Shown one piece after another: positions 37,795-44,884 of a DNA stretch of 64,000 bases. The notes beneath the pieces were generated by a model, which was not told the DNA's origin, did no database searches, and was given only the letters and a program-made list of their open reading frames with translations. Numbering within the stretch: the first letter of the stretch is position 1; each line of letters begins with the position of its first letter. Position numbers and translations under genes: made by a program. This stretch comes from Flavobacteriaceae bacterium (GTDB taxonomy: Bacteria > Bacteroidota > Bacteroidia > Flavobacteriales > Flavobacteriaceae). The stretch covers positions 1 through 64,000 of the forward strand of contig JAQWIL010000003.1 of assembly GCA_029248885.1 (NCBI GenBank), written 5' to 3'.

Positions 37795-38142
37795 TTATTC
37801 TGCGGGGATTTCTTCAGGAAGAACCTCTGGTAACTCTTCTGGAATTTCCTCAGGAATAATCTCCTCAATGGCCTCGTCACTTAACAAGCTTGAGTCTTCA
37901 AGAGAACCAGGGCGTGATACCATTGAGTTTGACAATAGGATGAGCACCAACAATAGAGTAGCAAGCACCCATGTACTGCGATCTAAGAAGTCTGTGGTGT
38001 TTTGTACACCACCAATCTGTTGTCCGCCACCGCCAAAAGATGAAGATAGACCACCTCCTTTGGGGTTTTGAACCATGATGACAAGCACCAAAAGAAATGA
38101 TACGATGATAATTAGAGTGATAAAAATAGAAAATGTACTCAT
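37795..38142 (-). CDS. secG: Preprotein translocase subunit SecG
   Basis: The 115 residues have two hydrophobic helices (about 3-22 and 57-75) flanking the SecG motif LVIMVQNPKGGGLSSSFGGGG. The C-terminal tail is very acidic (Glu-Pro-Ile rich repeats of EEIPEE), a common variation in Bacteroidota. SecG assists SecYE protein export. It lies 6 bases after the TPR gene in the miaB-groEL cluster. Confidence 0.94.
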   Translation of the reverse strand: MSTFSIFITLIIIVSFLLVLVIMVQNPKGGGLSSSFGGGGQQIGGVQNTTDFLDRSTWVLATLLLVLILLSNSMVSRPGSLEDSSLLSDEAIEEIIPEEIPEELPEVLPEEIPAE

Positions 38143-38148
38143 ATAATA

Positions 38149-38766
38149 TTATTTCGATTCTTCTGCCTTGATTTGTTTGATATGGTCTGCAAATAAACTA
38201 CTTTTTTCTGGATATTTCAAAGAGAGAATTTTGAACGCTTTCTTCGCCTCATCATACTTTTTTTGTTTCCAATACAAATGTGCGAGCGTTTCTGTCATGA
38301 TTTCATTTTTTGACAATGGATTCTCTTTGGACAGGTCTTTTTTCAAAGGGGTGCTTTTTGCAGGATTAATTTTTGCGTTTTGTGCTAAGAAATCATCGAT
38401 CCAGTCAAATTTTGACGGCGTTCGATCTGGGGTTTTGTCATCGATTAGTTCCAGCCATTGCAAGAATGAATGCAAATTATTTTCATTTGGAACCGTGATT
38501 TGTTGTTGATCGTTTTCAACGCTTTCCGCAAGATTTTCTAGGTGTTGATACAAAACATTTCTCTGAGTCGTTTGCAACGCACAGGTACGAAGTGCATGTT
38601 TGTACCCTTTTTGATTTGTTGTTTTAAGGATGTCCAATTCCAGGACGCGCGCAGCCATAAAAAACGGATATTCCTTGATGATTTTTTTAACCAGTTCAAG
38701 CGCTTTCTCAGGTTCGCTTTTTGCCAAACTCTGCAACTCTTCAATGGTTTGCTTTTCGGTTACCAT
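38149..38766 (-). CDS. TPR-containing protein of unknown function
   Basis: The 205-residue cytoplasmic protein lacks a signal peptide. It shows helical repeats, clearest near the C-terminus (LAHLYWKQKKYDEAKKAF, a TPR), and a charged linker in the middle. It overlaps lptE by 7 bases and precedes secG. No function is known to me. The position next to lptE and secG suggests envelope biogenesis, by context only. Confidence 0.82.
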   Translation of the reverse strand: MVTEKQTIEELQSLAKSEPEKALELVKKIIKEYPFFMAARVLELDILKTTNQKGYKHALRTCALQTTQRNVLYQHLENLAESVENDQQQITVPNENNLHSFLQWLELIDDKTPDRTPSKFDWIDDFLAQNAKINPAKSTPLKKDLSKENPLSKNEIMTETLAHLYWKQKKYDEAKKAFKILSLKYPEKSSLFADHIKQIKAEESK

Positions 38767-39269
38767 TTGGCTAGGGATTGGTTAAAGATATCTTGGGTAA
38801 TGCGCTCAAAAATTTCTTCATGGGCATTTGCTTTCACACTTTGTAGTTGTGTTGTATCTGCAAAATCATAAAAATAAGAAAATCTTTTTTCAAAATTGTC
38901 CTCTTCATTATTGGTGTTGATATAGCGAACTTTGATGGAGATTGTCAATCTGTTTTGTGCTGCTGTTTGTTGGGCAGTAGCTGTTGTTGGCGTTACCCGA
39001 TATTCTGTGATTTCACCTTCGTAAATCAAATCTCCATTGAAACCTGTCAACTCTAAATTTGTTTGATTTAGCAATACCTCTTGCATGGCATTTGTAAAAT
39101 CTCTGTCAAGTCCAGGCTCAAAGATTGAACCTATGGAGTTGGCTGCGTCGTTTGTGAAAAGGTTGACTTGGACGGTCTCCGCATTTTCAGGTATAGATGC
39201 CCCAGTAAAAGAATAAAATTTACATCCAAACACCAATAAAGACAAACAAAATAGTATAACTTTTCTCAT
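38760..39269 (-). CDS. lptE: LptE family LPS-assembly lipoprotein
   Basis: The 169 residues start with a lipoprotein signal (LLVFGCKFYSF, Cys16), then the LptE-like pattern SFTGASIPENAETVQV and LTGFNGDLIYEGEITEYRV. LptE plugs the LptD outer-membrane pore that inserts LPS. The stop and start overlap neighbours: 1 base with the sigma-54 activator and 7 with the TPR gene. Family similarity is weak in sequence but the pattern and gene order are typical for flavobacteria. Confidence 0.88.
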   Translation of the reverse strand: MRKVILFCLSLLVFGCKFYSFTGASIPENAETVQVNLFTNDAANSIGSIFEPGLDRDFTNAMQEVLLNQTNLELTGFNGDLIYEGEITEYRVTPTTATAQQTAAQNRLTISIKVRYINTNNEEDNFEKRFSYFYDFADTTQLQSVKANAHEEIFERITQDIFNQSLAKW

Positions 39270-40513
39270 TATAAATCAATATCAAATTGTTTGATTTTCC
39301 GATAAAGTGTGCGTTCAGAAATACCAAGTTCGTCGGCAGCGGCTTTGCGTTTGCCGTTGTTGCGTTCCAGTGCTTTCTTGATGAGTTCGAGTTCTTTGTC
39401 GATTAAACTCAAGGTTTCTTCTTCCTCAATTTCTTCTGCAAAGTCAAAGTTATCATCTGTCTTTTTTGGATAGGAATTAGCCTCACTTCTTGAGGGGAGT
39501 AAACGTTCGGGTTGGCTTTGTTCTTCGCCATAAATTTTTTGAATCAGGCCTTCATTGTCGGAGCGAACCTGTTCTGTATTGGAAGAATTCATCAGCTCCA
39601 AAGTGAGTTGCTTTAAATCGTTTAAGTCAGATTTCATGTCAAACAGTACCTTATATAAAATTTCCCGTTCTGAACCAAAATCACTCCCGCCACCAGACGG
39701 TGAAGGAATAACGGCTGGTAAGCGTGTGTTGTGGTCTGGCAGGTACAATCCCAAGGTATCGACTCCAATAGCACGATCTTGTTCCAAAACGGATAGTTGT
39801 TCGGCCACATTGCGAAGTTGTCGAATATTCCCATGCCATTGTTGTCTTTCCAAGAGTTGTTGTGCTGGTTCGTCCAAACGCACAGTTGGCATTTTATACT
39901 TCTGTGCAAAATCTGCTGCAAACTTGCGGAACAGCAAATGAATATCTCCATTTCTTTCTCGCAGTGGTGGAAGTACAATTTCGACTGTACTCAAACGATA
40001 AAACAAGTCTTCTCGAAATTTTCCTTGCTGAATGGCTTTGGGCATATCAAGATTAGTAGCTGCTACGATTCGCACATTGGTTTTTTGGACTTGCGAAGAA
40101 CCGACTTTCAAAAACTCACCATTTTCCAGTACTCGCAACAAGCGGACTTGTGTCGTCAAGGGCAATTCACCGACTTCATCCAAAAATATGGTGCCACCAT
40201 CAGCTTCTTCGAAATAACCGCTTCGCGCGGAGGTAGCACCTGTAAAGGCCCCCTTTTCGTGACCAAACAGTTCCGAATCGATTGTTCCTTCAGGTATAGC
40301 ACCACAGTTGACTGCGATAAACTTGCCGTGTTTTCGCAAAGAAAGTTGATGAATGATTCGAGGAATACTCTCTTTACCGACTCCACTTTCGCCAGTTACC
40401 AAAACAGAAATATCGGTCGGAGAAACTCGAATCGCTTTCCCAATTGCTCGATTGAGCTGGAGATCATTCCCAATGATTTCAAAGCGCTGTTTGATCGATT
40501 GAATTTTGTCCAT
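39269..40513 (-). CDS. Sigma-54-dependent transcriptional activator lacking a receiver domain
   Basis: The 414 residues hold a short N-terminus (about 25), then the AAA+ core with Walker A GESGVGKE, the sigma-54 contacting GAFTGA loop, and Walker B GGTIFLDEV. A linker and a Fis-type helix-turn-helix (KRKAAADELGISERTLYRKI) complete it. It activates RpoN promoters by ATP hydrolysis. With no receiver, GAF or PAS domain it resembles PspF, which is controlled by a partner protein. Spacing to miaB is 2 bases, and it overlaps lptE by 1 base. Its targets are not shown, though a sigma-54-like palindrome lies upstream of groES in the same cluster. Confidence 0.93.
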   Translation of the reverse strand: MDKIQSIKQRFEIIGNDLQLNRAIGKAIRVSPTDISVLVTGESGVGKESIPRIIHQLSLRKHGKFIAVNCGAIPEGTIDSELFGHEKGAFTGATSARSGYFEEADGGTIFLDEVGELPLTTQVRLLRVLENGEFLKVGSSQVQKTNVRIVAATNLDMPKAIQQGKFREDLFYRLSTVEIVLPPLRERNGDIHLLFRKFAADFAQKYKMPTVRLDEPAQQLLERQQWHGNIRQLRNVAEQLSVLEQDRAIGVDTLGLYLPDHNTRLPAVIPSPSGGGSDFGSEREILYKVLFDMKSDLNDLKQLTLELMNSSNTEQVRSDNEGLIQKIYGEEQSQPERLLPSRSEANSYPKKTDDNFDFAEEIEEEETLSLIDKELELIKKALERNNGKRKAAADELGISERTLYRKIKQFDIDL

Positions 40514-40515
40514 GG

Positions 40516-41958
40516 CTATACGGCTTTACCGATTAGGGTTGCAGATGTACAATTTTCGATTTTTACATTTACAAAATCCCCAACTTTAAAGTTTTCCTTG
40601 GGGAAAACCACTACTGTATTTTGTTGATTTCGTCCACTCCAGTGTTCTTTTGATTTTTTGGATTCTTTTTCGATCAAAACTTCTACCGTTTGACCAACAA
40701 ACTGCTGGGTTCGATACAAACCGTGTTGTTGTTGTCGTGCGACAACCTCTTGCAAACGGCGTTTTTTGACATCCTCGGGGATGTTATCTTCAAGTTTTTT
40801 TTCGGCTGGAGTTCCTGGGCGTTCTGAGTACATAAACATAAATCCAAAGTCGTATTTGACATAGTCCATCAAACTGAGGGTGTCCTGGTGGTCTTCTTCG
40901 GTTTCATTAGGAAATCCACTGATCATATCCTGTGAAATTCCACAGTCAGGTAATATTGTACGAATATGATCAATCAGTTCTATATACTCTGCTCTTGTAT
41001 GTTGCCGATTCATCTCTTCCAAAACACGATCGCTACCAGATTGTACGGGTAAATGGATGTAGTTGCAAATGTTTTTGTGTTTGCGCATCACATACAGAAC
41101 ATCCACAGTCATATCCTGCGGATTTGATGTGGAGAATCGGATGCGCATATTTGGTTGCTCGCTGGCAACCATATCGAGAAGTTTGTCAAAGGTTATTGCC
41201 GTTTTCTTTTGGAGGTCTGTTGCCTTGCGAAAATCTTTCTTAGGACCACCTCCATACCATAAATAACTATCGACATTCTGACCGAGTAGAGTAACTTCTT
41301 TATACCCCTTATCGGCTAAATCTTTCATTTCTTTTAATATACTTTTTGGGTCACGACTGCGTTCTCTCCCTCGTGTGAATGGTACCACACAGAAAGTGCA
41401 CATATTATCACAACCTCGTGTGATGGATACAAAGGCGGTCACCCCATTCGATTGTAGCCGAACAGGTCGAATATCCCCATAGGTTTCTTCTTTAGATAAA
41501 ATCACGTTCACAGCATCTCTCCCTTCCTCTACCTCTTTGACCAGACTGGGAAGATCTTTGTAGGCATCTGGACCTGCAACGAGGTCAACAATTTTTTCTT
41601 CTTCTAGGAATTTTGATTTGAGTCGCTCCGCCATACAACCCAATACCCCAACTTTTACATTGGGATTGCTTTTTTTTATACCATTAAATTGCTCCAATCG
41701 GTTTCTGACCGTTTGTTCTGCTTTTTCACGAATAGAACAGGTATTTACAAGCACCAAGTCGGCTTCTTTCAGCTCGCGAGTGGTTGTGTAGCCAGCTTCT
41801 CCCAGAATCGATGCTACGATCTCGCTGTCTGAAAAGTTCATCTGACACCCATAGCTTTCGATGTACATCTTTTTACCATGGCTTTTTAAATCTTGGATGT
41901 CGAGAATTTCACCATTGTAATGGTTGGGATTTTTATCGTGTTGTTTTTCAAAGTACAA
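40516..41958 (-). CDS. miaB: tRNA-2-methylthio-N6-dimethylallyladenosine synthase MiaB
   Basis: It has the N-terminal MTTase domain (IESYGCQMNFSD, VNTCSIREKAE, VGVLGCMAERLK) with its three cluster Cys. The radical SAM core has CxxxCxxC as CDNMCTFC, and a C-terminal TRAM domain follows. It adds the methylthio group at A37 of tRNAs. I prefer TTG at 41958, giving 480 residues, the usual flavobacterial length. The TTG at 41988 lies inside a promoter box, and ATG at 41868 would start right at the domain. It heads the miaB to secG gene run. Confidence 0.94.
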   Translation of the reverse strand: MYFEKQHDKNPNHYNGEILDIQDLKSHGKKMYIESYGCQMNFSDSEIVASILGEAGYTTTRELKEADLVLVNTCSIREKAEQTVRNRLEQFNGIKKSNPNVKVGVLGCMAERLKSKFLEEEKIVDLVAGPDAYKDLPSLVKEVEEGRDAVNVILSKEETYGDIRPVRLQSNGVTAFVSITRGCDNMCTFCVVPFTRGRERSRDPKSILKEMKDLADKGYKEVTLLGQNVDSYLWYGGGPKKDFRKATDLQKKTAITFDKLLDMVASEQPNMRIRFSTSNPQDMTVDVLYVMRKHKNICNYIHLPVQSGSDRVLEEMNRQHTRAEYIELIDHIRTILPDCGISQDMISGFPNETEEDHQDTLSLMDYVKYDFGFMFMYSERPGTPAEKKLEDNIPEDVKKRRLQEVVARQQQHGLYRTQQFVGQTVEVLIEKESKKSKEHWSGRNQQNTVVVFPKENFKVGDFVNVKIENCTSATLIGKAV

Positions 41959-41985
41959 GCGTGCTGTTTTAATTGTAAATACAAG

Positions 41986-42001
41986 CAAAAATACAAAAAT
42001 A
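41986..42001 (-). promoter_or_regulatory. Tandem -7 boxes TATTTTTG TATTTTTG upstream of miaB
   Basis: Two exact TAnnTTTG octamers lie head to tail on the minus strand at 41994-42001 and 41986-41993. The second covers the most upstream possible TTG start, which argues for a later start codon. Confidence 0.5.
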
Positions 42002-42044
42002 CCGACATTTTGTCAGTATTTGTTTGTGGTCATCCAATTATTGG

Positions 42045-42458
42045 CTAGTGTGGAAGTCGTTTTTTGAGCTTTCCATAGACAAAAGTCCCCAGCGTGGCAA
42101 AGAAAAACAGTACCAAAACAGGAAGATAACCCGCTCCGAGAAGAACAAAGATTGGACCGGGACAAGCTCCCACAAGTGCCCAGCCAAGCCCAAATACAAT
42201 GCCTCCATATAGATTGCTTTTTAGCGCCTTTTCTTTATCCGCAATCATGATAGGTTGTCCGTAAAACGACTTGATTCCAAAACGTTTGATGCTTTGGGTG
42301 ATAAAAACCCCCAAAACAAGAGCTGATCCGATGATTCCATACATATGAAAAGATTTGAACTGAAACATTTCAAAGATTCTGAACCAAGAAGCAGCTTCAG
42401 ACTTAAATAGGGTAATGCCAAATAAGATTCCGATTAGTAAATACACAATTGTTCTCAT
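42045..42458 (-). CDS. YeeE/YedE half-protein, DUF6691-like (sulfur-compound transport)
   Basis: The 137-residue protein has about four membrane segments and the motif GLGWALVGACPGP, whose Cys matches one of the key Cys in TsuA/YeeE thiosulfate channels. I chose ATG at 42458. The longer open frame upstream reads antiparallel phase of the neighbour, and this ATG overlaps its stop by 4 bases (ATGA). Together with the next gene it forms the two halves of a TsuA-like pore, which in many bacteria is one chain. Confidence 0.9.
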   Translation of the reverse strand: MRTIVYLLIGILFGITLFKSEAASWFRIFEMFQFKSFHMYGIIGSALVLGVFITQSIKRFGIKSFYGQPIMIADKEKALKSNLYGGIVFGLGWALVGACPGPIFVLLGAGYLPVLVLFFFATLGTFVYGKLKKRLPH

Positions 42459-43012
42459 ATCAAATACTGGATTAAAAAGTGATTCATAATGATTCCTCCA
42501 ATAAAAAAGCCAATAACGGCTATCAACGATGGGATTTGAAGATTGCTTAAACCTGAAATTGCATGACCAGATGTGCATCCACCTGCATATCGAGCTCCAA
42601 AGCCGACTAAAAACCCTCCAACTGCTAGAATTGAAAAAGACTTCCAGTCTGTCCAAGCAGAGTTCCCAAACAATTTTTCTGGCATGTATGCCTGGCCTGC
42701 GTCCACGATATTGAGTCCTTGGAGTTGAAGGACAACATCAGGGTGTAGATCAACCGCAGTTTGGGTGGATAAAAATTGTGCACCGATCAAACCGCCTACA
42801 AACGCGCCCAAGATGACAATGACGTTCCAGCGTTGTGACTTCCAGTCATAATCAAAAAAAGGAGTGGACTTGCCAGCACCAAATGCAGCACAAATCGTTC
42901 TTAGATTTGAAGACATTCCAAACTTTTTTTCGCTCAACAAGAGCAGAAGCATGACTAAGGCAATCAGAGGCCCACCAATGTACCAGGGCCAAGGGTCATA
43001 TATCCAATTCAT
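42455..43012 (-). CDS. YeeE/YedE family sulfur-compound transporter half
   Basis: The 185 residues have about five membrane helices and the YeeE motif GARYAGGCTSGHAISGLS with a central Cys. The family brings thiosulfate or related sulfur compounds into the cytoplasm. It is translationally coupled to the second half gene and lies 20 bases after the SulP gene, in one probable operon. The exact substrate is not shown by sequence. Confidence 0.9.
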   Translation of the reverse strand: MNWIYDPWPWYIGGPLIALVMLLLLLSEKKFGMSSNLRTICAAFGAGKSTPFFDYDWKSQRWNVIVILGAFVGGLIGAQFLSTQTAVDLHPDVVLQLQGLNIVDAGQAYMPEKLFGNSAWTDWKSFSILAVGGFLVGFGARYAGGCTSGHAISGLSNLQIPSLIAVIGFFIGGIIMNHFLIQYLI

Positions 43013-43032
43013 ACCTATTCAATTTATGTGTG

Positions 43033-44754
43033 TTAATGATTCGTTTGACTTGCAATTTTTTTCTGTACATCAGATGGCACGACTTCTCCTTTAAAATAAT
43101 CAACCGCATCAGCTGTTTTTGCGAACATGTTTTTTTCTTGAATCAAGTCTGTGAGTTTACTTTGTTGCAGCACATCTCTTGCAGGTCCGATTGCCCCAGC
43201 TACCATAAAAAGGACACCTTTCTGCTGGAACGACCTGATCATGGCACCTAAGGTGCTGAGACCACTACTATCGATATAGGTAATCCCCCTGGCAACTAAG
43301 ATAAACCCTTTCAGATTCGGTTTCTTTTCCATTTCTTCAAGTACAATTTTTCTAAAATAGTCTCGATTGCCAAAAAACAATTGTGCATCAAATCTCATGA
43401 TGAGAATATCATCATCGATTTTTGAATCTGTTTCAAAACGAGAAATATTTTTGTAATAATTTGTTCCTGAAACCTTGGCTAGTACGGCATAATGTGGCTT
43501 CGATGTTCGAATGACCATAAGCAATAAAGATAGCAATGCCCCAATAAGAATCCCTTCACTGATTCCAACAAATAATGTGAGCAGACAGGTCATGAGCAGA
43601 AGAAAAAACTCATCGCGACGCGTTTTGTACAAGTCAATTGCATAGCGGATATTGATAAGGCGTATTACAGCAACCATGATAATACCAGCCAATACAGCAA
43701 TGGGAAGATAAAAGAACAGAGAAGTAAAAAAAAGTAGTGTAAGACCAACTATCAAAGCACTAAAAACGGCTGTCATCCCTGTCTTGGCACCAGATTGAAA
43801 CTTCACTGCTGATCGAGAAAAACTTGCAGATACAGGATAGGATTGAAAAATAGAACCTACTAGATTTGCAGTTCCTAAGGCCAAGAGTTCTTTGTTTGGT
43901 TTGAGCGAATATTTTTCTTCCTGTTCCTCCAATTCTTTTGTGATTGAAATGATTTCGACATAGCCAATCACGGCTAGGGTCAAAGCAAAGGGTAGCATGT
44001 CTCTCATCAATTCTGGAGAGACAGTGAAAAGACCGACATCTGGAAGTCCAGCAGGAATATGTCCAACAATCTCAACACCATGCAAATCCCAACGGGTGCT
44101 CCAAATCAATAAAACACCAAAAACCGAAACGAGCAATGCAGAAGGGAATTTGGGTAAGTATTTTTTAGTGATCAAAATCAGAGACATAGCAGATAGACCA
44201 ACGACAATCGTAATCAAATGGGTTTCATTTAGATTCTGTGCAACAGACATTATCATTTTTTGGATCTGATTTGACGATTCAATTTGCAATCCCAAGAGGT
44301 GCTCCACTTGGCTCAAACCAATGATGATGGCAGCAGCAGAAGTAAAACCACTGATTACAGGTCGTGATAAGTAGTTGGCCAATACGCCCATCTGGAAGAG
44401 CCCCATTATCAATTGTAAAACGCCAACCATTGTCGCTAAAAATATGGCAGCAGCAATCACCTCCCCAATCCCACTCAGAGACAAAGTGCCCAAGGCAATG
44501 GCTACGACTAGGGAGTCAAGAGCGACTGGTCCAACGGCTGGGTGGCGAGAGGTTCCCATAATCCCGTGAATGAGCTGAGGAATAAGGGCTGCGTAAAGCC
44601 CATAAATTGGAGGTAGTCCTGCAATCATCGCATATGCCAACCCTTGTGGGATAACAATTACTGCAATAGAAAGCCCTGCTATCAAGTCGCTAAACAGAGT
44701 TGATCGATTATAGGTCAACAGGTCTTTGGTAATCGGGAAAAGTTTTGCAATCAC
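43033..44754 (-). CDS. SulP family inorganic anion transporter
   Basis: The 573 residues comprise about 12 to 14 membrane segments with the sulfate transporter signature (GLSIAVIVIPQGLAYAMIAG, PIYGLYAALIPQL). A cytoplasmic STAS domain follows (about 440-555, with TYIDSSGLSTLG). It likely imports sulfate or bicarbonate; the sulfur genes that follow favour sulfate. The start is GTG at 44754, with a TAATTTTG box ending 4 bases before it, predicting a leaderless mRNA. The promoter region is shared, divergent, with topA. Confidence 0.93.
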   Translation of the reverse strand: MIAKLFPITKDLLTYNRSTLFSDLIAGLSIAVIVIPQGLAYAMIAGLPPIYGLYAALIPQLIHGIMGTSRHPAVGPVALDSLVVAIALGTLSLSGIGEVIAAAIFLATMVGVLQLIMGLFQMGVLANYLSRPVISGFTSAAAIIIGLSQVEHLLGLQIESSNQIQKMIMSVAQNLNETHLITIVVGLSAMSLILITKKYLPKFPSALLVSVFGVLLIWSTRWDLHGVEIVGHIPAGLPDVGLFTVSPELMRDMLPFALTLAVIGYVEIISITKELEEQEEKYSLKPNKELLALGTANLVGSIFQSYPVSASFSRSAVKFQSGAKTGMTAVFSALIVGLTLLFFTSLFFYLPIAVLAGIIMVAVIRLINIRYAIDLYKTRRDEFFLLLMTCLLTLFVGISEGILIGALLSLLLMVIRTSKPHYAVLAKVSGTNYYKNISRFETDSKIDDDILIMRFDAQLFFGNRDYFRKIVLEEMEKKPNLKGFILVARGITYIDSSGLSTLGAMIRSFQQKGVLFMVAGAIGPARDVLQQSKLTDLIQEKNMFAKTADAVDYFKGEVVPSDVQKKIASQTNH

Positions 44755-44758
44755 AACA

Positions 44759-44766
44759 CAAAATTA
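44759..44766 (-). promoter_or_regulatory. -7 box TAATTTTG of the SulP gene
   Basis: An exact TAnnTTTG match on the minus strand, four bases before the GTG start. Confidence 0.55.
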
Positions 44767-44831
44767 ATGGATTTTACACAATGAATTGTAGTCGTTTTTT
44801 AAGAAAATTAGGGTGATGCAGAAGAAATTTT

Positions 44832-44863
44832 TTGTTTGTTCAAAAATAATTCTACTACTTTTG
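44832..44863 (+). promoter_or_regulatory. topA promoter: TTG box and TACTTTTG -7 box
   Basis: TACTTTTG at 44856-44863 is an exact -7 match. TTG triplets at 44832-44834 and 44836-44838 give spacers of 21 or 17 bases. The expected transcription start near 44868 lies after the upstream ATG at 44813, which supports the ATG at 44885 as the real start. Confidence 0.65.
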
Positions 44864-44884
44864 TTTCCGTTTTCACACAAACTT

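Noticed and set aside
39797-40627. 276-codon open frame on the plus strand
   Set aside because: It lies antisense to the sigma-54 activator and the end of miaB, has low-complexity Phe/Ser/Cys-rich composition, and no start signal. The genes opposite are certain.
42459-42656. 66-codon upstream extension of the DUF6691-like protein
   Set aside because: It reads the YeeE/YedE gene in the wrong phase; the ATG at 42458 overlaps the upstream stop as ATGA and starts a normal membrane helix.
44813-44884. 24-codon N-terminal extension of topA resembling a signal peptide
   Set aside because: It precedes the expected transcription start from the TACTTTTG promoter, and topoisomerase I is cytoplasmic and starts at MAKNLVIVESPAKAK.
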